Source: an uncultured Lachnospiraceae bacterium (GTDB taxonomy: Bacteria; Bacillota; Clostridia; Lachnospirales; Lachnospiraceae). From it: DNA of 19,688 nucleotides. Shown here piece after piece: positions 6,034 to 14,983 of the stretch. The notes below the pieces were generated by a model, which did no database searches, was not told where the DNA came from, and worked only from the letters and a program-made list of their open reading frames with translations. The DNA is taken from the NCBI GenBank assembly GCA_946631935.1, contig CAMPAP010000121.1, positions 1-19,688 of the forward strand. The letters are read 5' to 3'. A program made the translations under genes and the position numbers. Position 1 is the stretch's first letter, and the number at the start of each line of letters is the position of its first letter.

Positions 6034-7074
6034 ATGAAAAAAGCTCTTATTACCGGGATCACCGGACAGGACGGCAGCTATCTTGCTGAATTTCTGCTGG
6101 AAAAAGGATATGAGGTTCACGGTGTTGTAAGAAGATCATCCGTTGAAAAAAGAGAAAGGATCGATCACCTTGAAGGAAGAGAGGGTTTCTTTCTTCATTA
6201 CGGGGATCTCGGAGATTCACTCAGCCTTGTAAATGTTATCGGCTCCGTAAGGCCCGACGAGATATATAATCTTGCGGCCCAGAGCCATGTTCAGGTATCC
6301 TTCGATGTTCCGGAATTTACCGCGGATATCGATGCAACAGGTGTTCTCAGGGTCTTAGAAGCTGTAAGGCTTACGGGCCAGGCCAAGACCTGCCGTATTT
6401 ACCAGGCATCCACTTCAGAGCTTTACGGCAAGGTTGAAGAGGTTCCCCAGAGTGAAAAGACTCCTTTCCATCCTTATTCTCCCTATGCCGTGGCAAAGCA
6501 GTACGGTTACTGGATCGTAAAGGAATACAGGGAAGCGTACGGGATGTATGCATGTTCCGGTATTCTTTTTAATCATGAATCGGAAAGACGCGGAGAGACA
6601 TTTGTGACCCGTAAGATCACTCTTGCGGCAGCAAGGATCGCTGCGGGACTTCAGGAAAAGCTTTATCTCGGAAATCTCTCATCCCTTCGTGACTGGGGAT
6701 ATGCAATGGATTACGTCAAGTGCATGTATCTGATGCTCCAGCAGGAAGAGCCTGACGATTACGTTATCGCTACAGGCGTCCAGCATTCTGTCAGGGAATT
6801 CTGCACTCTTGCATTTCATTATGCGGGCATTGAACTTGAATTTAAAGGTGAAGGCGTGGACGAGAAGGGTTATGACAAGGCAACCGGAAAGGTTTTGGTT
6901 GAAGTCAGCAAAGAATTTTTCAGACCTACCGATGTTGTCAATCTTCTGGGAGATCCTTCTAAGGCTAAGGAAAAGCTTGGCTGGGATCCTTCCGAGACAA
7001 GCTTTGAAGAACTTGTCCGTAAGATGACGGAATATGATGTAAAAAAAGTATCCCTTGAGGTTAACAAAAAATAA
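6034..7074 (+). CDS. gmd: GDP-mannose 4,6-dehydratase
   Basis: A 346-residue short-chain dehydrogenase/reductase of the expected length. It shows the dinucleotide loop GITGQDGSYL (8-17), the NADP-contact VVRRSS (31-36), the catalytic T127-S-E129 in STSELYG, and YxxxK as Y151/K155 in YSPYAVAK. FNHESERRGETFVTRKI (179-195) is a hallmark of GMD as opposed to other sugar dehydratases. The enzyme converts GDP-D-mannose to GDP-4-keto-6-deoxy-D-mannose in the cytoplasm, the branch point for fucose, rhamnose and perosamine. No reductase such as Fcl/WcaG or Rmd is beside it, whereas an aminotransferase is, which favours an amino sugar. RBS ggag (6021-6024) is nine bases from ATG. The stop is immediately followed by the manC start codon. 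Confidence 0.95.
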   Translation: MKKALITGITGQDGSYLAEFLLEKGYEVHGVVRRSSVEKRERIDHLEGREGFFLHYGDLGDSLSLVNVIGSVRPDEIYNLAAQSHVQVSFDVPEFTADIDATGVLRVLEAVRLTGQAKTCRIYQASTSELYGKVEEVPQSEKTPFHPYSPYAVAKQYGYWIVKEYREAYGMYACSGILFNHESERRGETFVTRKITLAAARIAAGLQEKLYLGNLSSLRDWGYAMDYVKCMYLMLQQEEPDDYVIATGVQHSVREFCTLAFHYAGIELEFKGEGVDEKGYDKATGKVLVEVSKEFFRPTDVVNLLGDPSKAKEKLGWDPSETSFEELVRKMTEYDVKKVSLEVNKK

Positions 7075-8391
7075 ATGAATGTCATTTTACTGTCAGGCGG
7101 CTCGGGAAGAAGACTCTGGCCGCTTTCCAATGAAGTCAGAAGCAAACAGTTCATAAAATTTTTTAAAGATCCCGACGGCAATCCTGAGTCAATGGTCCAG
7201 AGAGTGTACCGTCAGATCGTCTCTGCAAGTCCGGATTCCACCGTGACGGTGGCTTCTTCCAGACAGCAGCTTTCATCCCTTAAAAATCACCTGGGCGACA
7301 TGGTGAGCATTTCACCTGAACCCTGCAGAAGAGATACCTTTCCTGCAATAGTTCTTGCGGTCTCTTATCTTGTGGAGAAAAAAGGGCTGCCTGCGGATGA
7401 AGTAGTCATTGTTTCTCCGGTGGATCCTTATGTTGATGATTCATATTTCAAATCCTTTGTGGATCTTGAAAAGATAGCATCTGAGATGGAGAGCGGAGTA
7501 TGCCTTCTTGGAATCAGTCCTTCGTTTCCCACTGCAAAGTATGGATATATCATTCCCGAAGACAAAGAGAGTGTGAGCGAAGTTTCATCTTTTAAGGAAA
7601 AGCCTTCGGAAGAAGAGGCGGAAAAACTCATAAGTCGCGGAGCCTTGTGGAATGCGGGAGTGTTTGCCATGAAGGCCGGTTACGTCCTTGATGTAGCAAA
7701 AAAGACTCTTGGGTTTAAGGGATATGATGATCTGTATGAAAATTACGATTCCGTTCAAGGAATAAGCTTTGACTATGCCGTTCTTGAGAAAGAAAAAAAT
7801 ATACGTGTTCTCAGATATAACGGAGAGTGGAAGGATGTCGGAACCTGGAACACTCTTTCAGAGACCATGGATTCCGATTCCATGGGAAATGTCATCTTTG
7901 GCGGAGACTGCAAGAATACTACCGCGGTCAACGATCTTGATATCCCTCTTATATGCATGGGGCTTGAAAATATAGTCGTTGCAGCAGGGCCGGACGGAAT
8001 ACTTGTTTCCGACAAGCATCAGTCAAGTTATATAAAACCCATCGTCGACAAGGTCGCAGGTGAGATCAATTATTCCGAAAAAAGCTGGGGGTCCTTTAAG
8101 GTCATTGATTCTGCATCGGGAAGCATTACCATAAAGGTCACATTCCTTCCCGGTCATCACATGTACTATCATTCCCATGAAAGAAGGGATGAAGTATGGA
8201 CGGTCATTGACGGTGAAGGCATAGCTGTCGTTGACGACAGGAAGATCCCCGTAAAAAAGGGAAGTGTGATTGAACTTCCCGCAGGATGCAGACATACGAT
8301 AATAGCCGGGACCAGACTGGAACTCATTGAGGTTCAGACGGGATCCGAGATCAGCGTGAGTGATAAGATAAAGTATGATTACGAATTCTAA
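7075..8391 (+). CDS. manC: Mannose-1-phosphate guanylyltransferase with C-terminal cupin (PMI-like) domain
   Basis: The 438-residue product makes GDP-mannose from mannose-1-phosphate and GTP. The N-terminal nucleotidyltransferase signature is GGSGRRLWPLSNEVRSKQF (8-26); relatives usually have PKQF, here SKQF. Other expected motifs are SPVDPYV (114-120), FKEKPSEEEA (173-182), WNAGVF (192-197) and KDVGTW (253-258). The C-terminal cupin of the type II phosphomannose isomerase region has PGHHMYYHSHERRDEVW (359-375) with H366, H368 and E373 as metal ligands and H407 later, and ends in LELIEVQTG. It may thus be bifunctional (isomerase plus guanylyltransferase), although both domains are on the short side. 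ATG 7075 directly abuts the gmd stop, with tgagg (7056-7060) as RBS. It feeds Gmd. Confidence 0.92.
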   Translation: MNVILLSGGSGRRLWPLSNEVRSKQFIKFFKDPDGNPESMVQRVYRQIVSASPDSTVTVASSRQQLSSLKNHLGDMVSISPEPCRRDTFPAIVLAVSYLVEKKGLPADEVVIVSPVDPYVDDSYFKSFVDLEKIASEMESGVCLLGISPSFPTAKYGYIIPEDKESVSEVSSFKEKPSEEEAEKLISRGALWNAGVFAMKAGYVLDVAKKTLGFKGYDDLYENYDSVQGISFDYAVLEKEKNIRVLRYNGEWKDVGTWNTLSETMDSDSMGNVIFGGDCKNTTAVNDLDIPLICMGLENIVVAAGPDGILVSDKHQSSYIKPIVDKVAGEINYSEKSWGSFKVIDSASGSITIKVTFLPGHHMYYHSHERRDEVWTVIDGEGIAVVDDRKIPVKKGSVIELPAGCRHTIIAGTRLELIEVQTGSEISVSDKIKYDYEF

Positions 8392-9976
8392 CAACACCGG
8401 AAAAGGTTATATTTCCAGGGAAACCGATCCTGTTTCTTTTAAGTATTTTATTCCTTTGGGACTGTCTTTTCTTTTGCTTGTTATCCTTAACATAATTGCG
8501 GGACAGAACTGGATAGATTCCGATATGAGTGCGGAGATGGTTTTTTCCGATCTGCTTTCGGATACGGGTCATTTATTTGCAAGCCCTGACTGGTACTACT
8601 CAACGGAGTTCAGGATCCTTTACACACAGATCCTTTTTGTTCCTCTTCTTAAGATAATAGGAAGCTGGAGCATTGTCAGGATCATTACGAATATCGTTTT
8701 TTATATTATCCTTGTACTTTCATATATGTTTATGATGAAGGGATATGAAGCAAAATATGTGCTTCTTACTTCTTCGGTCCTTCTGCTTCCGGTTTCTGAA
8801 GCAATTGCCCAGCATGTGCAGTTTGGCAATACATACATGTCCCACATGATCCTTATGTTTTTAGCCATAGGTTTTGTAAGAAGGCTGGATAGTCCCAGGA
8901 TCAATCTTACAGGCAAGGTCCTTTTGTGGATCCCGTTTTCGGCACTTTGTTTTATCTGCGGTGCATCCGGTGTAAGATATTTCCTCATAATCTTTGCACC
9001 CCTTCTTTTGTCCGGTATCTGGAGAACCTACGATATGTACGGAATACAGGACGGCGCCCTGAAAAAATGGCTTGCGGGTCTGAGTCTTTTTAAGATCTCT
9101 TTTGGCGCATCCCTGATCGCTCTTGCAGGCTATGCGGTAAATACTTTGATCATCCGTTCAAATTATGTTTTTACCACATATGAGTCTCTTTCGTTTGTTC
9201 CCATCAATAACGGAATATGGTTTGAAAGAGTGGCATCCGTTACAGGATGTCTTTTGGAAGTTTTCGGATATATTCCCGGAGGAAGCGTTCTTTCCCTCAG
9301 GGGTATAGTTACACTTTGTGCTTTCGTTATGATATTCCTTATGTTCTATATGGTCAGGAGGACCTATAAGGATGCCTCTGCGGGTTCGGGCTTGCTTGGC
9401 GGAGATGATATCTTCGGTGAGAGCGATCCCGAAGATCTTTTCTTTTTGCATATGTTTATTTCGGGATTTGCAGTAATGTCATTTTTCCTGCTTTTTACTG
9501 ATACAACTCTTACTCCGAGATATTTTTCCACATGCATTTATATGTCCCTTCCTGTTCTTGTAATATGGTTATCAAGGGAAAATGAAAGGGCCCTGAGGAT
9601 GGTATATGTGACTGCGCTCGCTTTCTGCCTTGTGCTTAGCACACTCAAGATATCATATTCCATGATCAAAACCGATAAGAACGAAGCAAGAAAAGAAGTT
9701 GTGGATTATCTTGAGTATAACGGTCTGTATAAGGGCTATTCATTCTATGATGATTCAAATATCCTTGTGGAATTGTCCGACGGAAAACTTGAAGTCGGTG
9801 CGGTGAACAAGGATGATTTCAGTTTCTTTTTATGGTCAACTCCGGGGAGGTTCTATACGGAAGGAGGCGCTCCAGGCTACTTTCTTCTTGTTCCTGAAGG
9901 TACCGCTGTGCCTGATACTTTAAACCTCCGCTCCTTTGACAATGTTGCGGGATATGATGTCTATGTTTTCGAATAA
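8375..9976 (+). CDS. Multi-membrane protein, probable GT-C-like glycosyltransferase
   Basis: A 533-residue protein with about ten or eleven hydrophobic segments, the first at YFIPLGLSFLLLVILNIIAG (~24-43), and a ~100-residue polar C-terminal part (KTDKNEARKEVVDYLEYNG onward). The first outer loop contains DSDMSAEMVFSDLL, an acidic arrangement like the metal or catalytic loop of GT-C lipid-linked-sugar transferases. I do not recognise the exact family. ATG 8375 lies inside manC (17-base overlap) with a weak RBS, so translation is probably coupled to manC. Its place between nucleotide-sugar genes and another GT-C gene supports a role in assembling or decorating a surface glycan. A function other than sugar transfer remains possible. 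Confidence 0.7.
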   Translation: MITNSNNTGKGYISRETDPVSFKYFIPLGLSFLLLVILNIIAGQNWIDSDMSAEMVFSDLLSDTGHLFASPDWYYSTEFRILYTQILFVPLLKIIGSWSIVRIITNIVFYIILVLSYMFMMKGYEAKYVLLTSSVLLLPVSEAIAQHVQFGNTYMSHMILMFLAIGFVRRLDSPRINLTGKVLLWIPFSALCFICGASGVRYFLIIFAPLLLSGIWRTYDMYGIQDGALKKWLAGLSLFKISFGASLIALAGYAVNTLIIRSNYVFTTYESLSFVPINNGIWFERVASVTGCLLEVFGYIPGGSVLSLRGIVTLCAFVMIFLMFYMVRRTYKDASAGSGLLGGDDIFGESDPEDLFFLHMFISGFAVMSFFLLFTDTTLTPRYFSTCIYMSLPVLVIWLSRENERALRMVYVTALAFCLVLSTLKISYSMIKTDKNEARKEVVDYLEYNGLYKGYSFYDDSNILVELSDGKLEVGAVNKDDFSFFLWSTPGRFYTEGGAPGYFLLVPEGTAVPDTLNLRSFDNVAGYDVYVFE

Positions 9977-11698
9977 AGACACTAAAACCAATAACAAATA
10001 CAATCTGATCCTGCTTTTTGTCATCCTGTTCGTACTTGTCTGCGACGCCTTTTTTGTGTCCCGCAAGGAAGGCTTTCACATGGATGAGATCTTAAGCTAT
10101 GAGCTTTCAAATTCAGAGTTTACCCCCTGGATAACTCCCACCCAGCCTCAGGGCAGGCTTGAAAAATACTATCAGTCCAAGATATATGACAGGAATATAC
10201 TTGTCCGTATGGCCAATCTTTTTGATCAGGCTGTTGATGTGATAAGTAACCAAAGCTCATCCGAAGCCGCATCCATGACCGCGGATGTTTATGACAAGCC
10301 TGTATGGATGTCCCGTGAGGAAATAGTTGGTTACGTGACTTATGACAAAAAGGATTCAGTCCTTTTTTTGTCTCCGTATTATAACTCCACCACGGATAAC
10401 CATCCGCCGCTGTATTTTATGCTCATGGGATTCCTGTCCATGATACATGAACTTATATCTCCCGGAACTCTTTCCGCATGGACAGGCTGCATTCTCAATA
10501 TGGTCTTCATGGCGTTTTCCCTATTGCTTATAGCGATCATCTTCAGGGATATACTGGGTAAAAAAATACCGGTATCTTTGCGGCTTTGTTCTACGGTCTT
10601 TCCGCCGCAGGCATTTCCACGGTCCTTCTCATCAGGATGTATTCCATGGCAGCTTTTTTCTGCCTTGCTTTTACATATGTGCTGTTGAAAAAATTAAAGG
10701 ACGGAGAGGATTTTAAGAAGGGAAACAGACTTCTTATACTTGTGACAGTTTTGGGATTCCTTACCCAGTATTTTGTCTGCATATATTATTTTTTCCTTAC
10801 CGCATTTGTAATGCTTTATCTTGCGCTAAAGCGTGAAAAAAAGAAGATACTGTATCTTTTCAGGGCGCTTGTTATCTCCGGTATCTGGGGTGTCTGCCTG
10901 TATCCTTTTGTATTCCATGATCTGTTTGGTACTAAAGTAGGCGAATCTGTCATGGGAAGTCTTACGGATGCATCCGGTTATTTTTCAAAGCTTGCTTCTT
11001 TTTTCCGTATATCATCTGCAGAAGTCATCGGTTCCGTAACAGGTATGATAGTTGTTCTGATTCTTGCGCTTCTCAGTCTTTGTTATTCGGCAAAAGAAAA
11101 GTCCGTTGATATCCCTGTTCTTTTTATGGGAGTTTCTTCCGTTTTGTACCTTTTGACCGTAAGCAGGATCGCTCCGTATCTGGTGGACAGATATCTGATG
11201 CCTGTTTTTCCTGTCATGTCCCTTTGCGCGGTCTTTATTGTCCAGAAGGTGATAATCATCATTTCAGGGAAATATATTAAGAGTGAAAAAACAAGAAAAA
11301 GACTGTATTACGGTTTGTTTGCGGCTTTGATGCTCATGTGCACAGCCCTTTCGTTTTTCCATGTCCCGGGCTATCTGTATAAGGGATATACTTCCCAGAA
11401 AAAGATCTCCGAAAGATACAGAGGTCTTGATGCGGTGGTGGTTTATGAGGGGACGAGCTTTTACCAGAACATACCGGAGCTTATGAACTACGGAAACACT
11501 CTTTTGTTAAAAGAGGATGAACTTAAGGAAGAGTATGACAGACTTTCATCGGATGATGAGCTGATCGTCATAATAGGACCCGGAGTGGGAAAACAGGTTG
11601 TTTATTCCGGGCTTGGCAAGCCCTACGGTTTTTCATCCATGACAGTCCTTCTTGAAGACGGGGTTTTCGGTGATACAGTCTGCCTTCTTTCAAAATAA
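9957..11698 (+). pseudogene. GT-C (GT39-like) glycosyltransferase, split by a frameshift at 10560-10566
   Basis: Two overlapping frames together form one ~580-residue membrane glycosyltransferase. The first (to 10688) has an N-terminal membrane segment, then KEGFHMDEILSYELSN and DNHPPLYFML: the acidic DE loop and HPPLY motif typical of dolichyl- or undecaprenyl-phosphate-sugar-using GT-C enzymes. After LGKK it degenerates into non-membrane residues (VSLRLCSTVFPPQA). The second frame begins exactly there, reading NTGIFAALFYGLSAAGIS, then IRMYSMAAFFCLAFTY and more membrane segments to 11698. One extra A in the run of seven would join them. The start is uncertain: ATG 9957, 9954 or 9963, all within the end of the upstream gene. 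It may be a true pseudogene, a phase-variable gene, a sequencing error, or less likely programmed -1 frameshifting. Confidence 0.8.
10560..10566 (+). other. Seven-A run at the frameshift point
   Basis: The codons read ggt aaa aaa ata in the first frame; the membrane-protein sequence continues one base back, from aat at 10565. Eight A would give an uninterrupted gene. The run lies in codons for a short cytoplasmic or loop segment (GKKN) between two membrane helices. Confidence 0.75.
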
Positions 11699-11716
11699 GC
11701 CGTTTCGGTGTATAAT
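11688..11716 (+). promoter_or_regulatory. Candidate promoter for the small protein / PBP pair
   Basis: A perfect TATAAT at 11711-11716 lies 30 bases before ATG 11747, preceded by a poor -35 (TTTCAA, 11688-11693). It begins inside the last codons of the frameshifted gene. Confidence 0.4.
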
Positions 11717-11746
11717 AATAATTTGTCTGATGATTTTGAGGTGAAT

Positions 11747-12034
11747 ATGGAGACAATTTTTTCAAAGCTTAAGGTTAATAACGAATTCGAGCTTTGCTGC
11801 GTTTATTCGGAGGATGCAAAAAATCTTCTTGAGCAGGCGCTTTTAAAGGCAAGGATCTCTTATTATATGAATTATCCCAGGAAAAAGTTTTTCGATCATC
11901 ACAGATTTAACTGCATTTTCTGCGTAAACGAGTCAAATCTTGATGAGGCAACCGAGATAGTTGATGAGATCTTCGGGCCTGAGGATCCGGATATCAGGAT
12001 GATAGCAAAGAAAAATCCCGTGGATTATTTCTGA
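11747..12034 (+). CDS. Small protein of unknown function upstream of the class A PBP
   Basis: A 95-residue soluble protein. ATG 11747 follows gaggtg (11738-11743) at good spacing, better than an in-frame ATG at 11708 which lies in the promoter. It has an alpha/beta pattern: FELCCVYSEDAKNLLEQALLKARISYY and later CIFCVNESNLDEATEIVDEIF read as two beta-alpha units, which loosely recalls small ferredoxin-like or DUF2007-type signal-transducing folds; this is only a shape impression. It has three cysteines, no membrane segment and no secretion signal. It is 66 bases from the PBP start and on the same strand, so it may be co-transcribed and have a cytoplasmic role around cell-wall synthesis, but the sequence does not show this. 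Confidence 0.75.
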   Translation: METIFSKLKVNNEFELCCVYSEDAKNLLEQALLKARISYYMNYPRKKFFDHHRFNCIFCVNESNLDEATEIVDEIFGPEDPDIRMIAKKNPVDYF

Positions 12035-12100
12035 CGCCCGGGGGATATAAAGGAAAGTATCGGTTTTTTGGATTTTGACAAACCGTTTGGAAATCAGGAA

Positions 12101-14839
12101 ATGAATTACAGCAGAAGCGGCGTCATTCAGAGAAGACGCGAGTTAAATTCATACGGAGGCAAGATCATAAGAAAAGTATTTTTGCTTTTCTTTAAGCTTA
12201 TGCTTGCCGGGATCATCACAGTATCTGTTTGCCTTCTTGCAGGAGGGATAGGTCTTTTTAAATCCATCCTTGCGGGAACTCCGGTCATTCATATATCGGA
12301 TATCATAGCAAACGGTCAGGCGACCATTGTTTATGATGCCATGGGTAACGAGTTTGACCACTATGTGGGCCAGGATGCGAACCGTATTGAAGTTACCTGG
12401 GACGGAATACCCAGACAGCTGGGACAGGCTTTTGTTGCCTGCGAAGATGAGCGTTTCTACGAACATAACGGCGTCGATTATAAAGGAATGGCCCGTGCTC
12501 TTTACCAGTTCTTAAGATCCGCAGGAAACGAGACACAGGGTGCCTCCACCATTACCCAGCAGCTGCTTAAAAATACCATCTTCACCGAGTGGACGGAAGA
12601 GGGTGACAATATGATCAAGAAGATCAAGCGTAAGATACAGGAGCAGTATCTTGCGATCGAAGTCACCAAATCCACAAGTAAGGATGAGGTTCTCTTAAGG
12701 TATCTTAACGCCATCAATATGGGTCAGAATACCCTTGGAGTTGAATCGGCGTCCCAGAGGTACTTCGGAAAGTCAGCCATAGAGCTTAATCTTTCCGAGT
12801 GCGCGGTACTTGCATCCATAACCCAGAATCCTTCATATTACAATCCCATATCTCACCCTGAGAATAACGTAAAGCGCCGTAGGACTTGTCTTGACAAGAT
12901 GCTTGATCTGGAGTTTATAACCCAGGAAGAATACGATGAAGCCATCGCGGATACGTCGGATGTTTATGACAGGATCCAGTATCACAACACTTCACTTTCA
13001 ACCGCCAATAAAAGAGAGGGTAATTATTTTTCAGACTCTCTTTATGATGATGTGCTTTATGACCTTGTGAATGTGGCGGGATATGACAGGAGTCAGGCTG
13101 AGCATATGCTCACCAGCGGAGGACTCAGGGTTTATTCCACCATGGATCCTTACATCCAGTCGATAGTGGATGAGGAGTTTGCAAATCCCGAGAATTTCAA
13201 ATTCGCTGACAGGTACGGACTTACTTATGCACTGACCATATATGATGAAAAAGGCGAGGAGCACAATTTCTCCAAGGAAAATATGGCAACCTACTTTAAG
13301 AATAAGTATGGTTTCAGCAAGTATAAGCTCCTTTATACCTCCGAAGAAAATGCGATGATCGCCATCGAAGAGTACAGGGCAGCCTGCTTTGAAGAACTTG
13401 GTCTTGTTGAGACCGATGACAATTATCTGGAGAGCATAACTCTTACGGTCCAGCCTCAGATGTCAATGGTGATCGAGAATCAGGCAACCGGTGAGATCGT
13501 AGCCATAGCAGGAGGAAGAGGAGCCAAGGAAGGAAGAAGGACCCTTAACCGTGCGACGGGATCCAGCAGATCTCCCGGATCTGTATTCAAGGTGCTTGCA
13601 TCTGTGGGCCCCGGAATAGATACCGGTATGGTCACTCTTGCCACCACTTATCTTGATGCACCTTTTAATTACAACAGCGGAACAAGGGTCCAGAATACAT
13701 CGAAATCCGTAAGCTACAAGAACCTGTCCCTAAGGTACTGTATCGCATATTCCATGAATATCGTTGCGGTCAAGAATCTGACGTATATCGGACCCATCAC
13801 GGGATATACATATCTTCAGGATCTGGGCTTTTCAACTCTTACCGCAGGCAAGGAGATAAACGGACAGATATATTCGGATGTCACCCAGTCACTTGCCCTC
13901 GGCGGACTTACATACGGTGTTACGAATGAGGATGTAACGGGAGCATATGCATGTATTGCAAACGGCGGCTCGTACATTAAGCCCCATCTTTATACAAAGG
14001 TTACCGATTCCTACGGAAATGTCATCCTTGACAACACCAACCGTGCCGGAAGACAGGTATTTAAGGAAACCACCGCATGGCTCCTTATAGATGCCATGAG
14101 AGACTGTGTACGCTACGGAACAGGTACCAGAGTTAATTTCGGCAACATGGATATTGCCGGAAAAACAGGTACCACATCCGACGGATGGGATCACTGGTTT
14201 GTTGGAATGACACCCTATTATACAGCCGGAGTATGGACCGGATATGATGACAACACAGAGCAGACCTGGGACGAGATGCATACTTCCGAGCAGCTTTGGC
14301 GTGCCATCATGAGCAGGGTTCATGAGAATCTTGATTACAAGGAATTCAGGATGCCTGAAGGCCTGGTTGCCGTACAGGTATGTTCGGAGTCCGGACTTCT
14401 TCCCAAGGAAGGACTTTGTGACGGCTGTGTTATTACAGAGTGGTTTGCGGAAGGAACTGAACCTGTAGATACATGCGATCTCCACTACGCAGGTCTGATC
14501 TGCGCTTATGACAATAAGATAGCATGTCCCAACTGTCCCTTTGCTTATGAGGGCGCGACTCTTCTTCCCAAGATAGACGGTTTCCATCCGGATCTTCTTA
14601 TGGGTGATCCCGCTCTTGTACAGGGCAACACCGTCATTATAGATAACGGTGACGGAACACAGACTTTGACCGTACCGGATACAGATCATATGTGCCAGCA
14701 TACGGATGAATTTTTCTCATCTCCCGGATATGAAGCCATCATCGCAACGCAGATGGCAGAACTCGAAGCGGTAAGGCAGGCCAATGAAGCTGCGGCACTT
14801 GCTGCGATGCAGGCGGCTGTTGCATCACAGGACGGATGA
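12101..14839 (+). CDS. Bifunctional class A penicillin-binding protein (PBP1A-like)
   Basis: A 912-residue membrane-anchored enzyme that polymerises lipid II and cross-links peptidoglycan. There is a short basic cytoplasmic tail, one membrane segment at ~27-55, then the GT51 glycosyltransferase domain with E115-DERFYEHNG and GASTITQQLLKN (148-159). The transpeptidase domain has S494-V-F-K497 (nucleophile S494), S551-M-N and K688-T-G, so both activities look intact. A ~90-residue insert (370-460) lies before the transpeptidase. The C-terminal tail has seven cysteines (761, 773, 776, 792, 801, 809, 812), including CDGC and CPNC, and ends in an Ala/Glu-rich helix. I chose ATG 12101 (MNYSRSG, like clostridial relatives); the TTG at 12068 has a better-looking aaagga but ~13 bases away. 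Confidence 0.93.
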   Translation: MNYSRSGVIQRRRELNSYGGKIIRKVFLLFFKLMLAGIITVSVCLLAGGIGLFKSILAGTPVIHISDIIANGQATIVYDAMGNEFDHYVGQDANRIEVTWDGIPRQLGQAFVACEDERFYEHNGVDYKGMARALYQFLRSAGNETQGASTITQQLLKNTIFTEWTEEGDNMIKKIKRKIQEQYLAIEVTKSTSKDEVLLRYLNAINMGQNTLGVESASQRYFGKSAIELNLSECAVLASITQNPSYYNPISHPENNVKRRRTCLDKMLDLEFITQEEYDEAIADTSDVYDRIQYHNTSLSTANKREGNYFSDSLYDDVLYDLVNVAGYDRSQAEHMLTSGGLRVYSTMDPYIQSIVDEEFANPENFKFADRYGLTYALTIYDEKGEEHNFSKENMATYFKNKYGFSKYKLLYTSEENAMIAIEEYRAACFEELGLVETDDNYLESITLTVQPQMSMVIENQATGEIVAIAGGRGAKEGRRTLNRATGSSRSPGSVFKVLASVGPGIDTGMVTLATTYLDAPFNYNSGTRVQNTSKSVSYKNLSLRYCIAYSMNIVAVKNLTYIGPITGYTYLQDLGFSTLTAGKEINGQIYSDVTQSLALGGLTYGVTNEDVTGAYACIANGGSYIKPHLYTKVTDSYGNVILDNTNRAGRQVFKETTAWLLIDAMRDCVRYGTGTRVNFGNMDIAGKTGTTSDGWDHWFVGMTPYYTAGVWTGYDDNTEQTWDEMHTSEQLWRAIMSRVHENLDYKEFRMPEGLVAVQVCSESGLLPKEGLCDGCVITEWFAEGTEPVDTCDLHYAGLICAYDNKIACPNCPFAYEGATLLPKIDGFHPDLLMGDPALVQGNTVIIDNGDGTQTLTVPDTDHMCQHTDEFFSSPGYEAIIATQMAELEAVRQANEAAALAAMQAAVASQDG

Positions 14840-14888
14840 TGAAAGTCTGACATAAAAGCAGTAAGCTGACCTGAAATGATATTTAAAC

Positions 14889-14919
14889 GCCCGCAGGAGA
14901 AATCCTGCGGGCTTTGATT
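14889..14919. terminator. Strong terminator between the PBP and the convergent coiled-coil gene
   Basis: gcccgcagga (14889-14898), loop gaaa, tcctgcgggc (14903-14912): a perfect 10-base GC-rich stem with a tetraloop, then tttgattt. On the other strand the stem is followed by gtttaaat, so it can serve both convergent genes. Confidence 0.85.
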
Positions 14920-14983
14920 TATATGTCAGTATTATTTGCTGTTCTTATTATTGTGTGTCTATTTTATTCTCGGTATTATTTTC

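Noticed and set aside
10559..10580. Programmed -1 ribosomal frameshift at T-AAA-AAA-A
   Set aside because: The P-site codon would re-pair poorly (TAA), I see no clear stimulatory hairpin just downstream, and such control is not known for GT-C enzymes. A lost A is simpler; kept only as an alternative.
13889..14701. 270-codon open frame on the minus strand opposite the PBP gene
   Set aside because: A shadow of the PBP transpeptidase frame; cysteine- and glycine-rich nonsense composition with no family resemblance.
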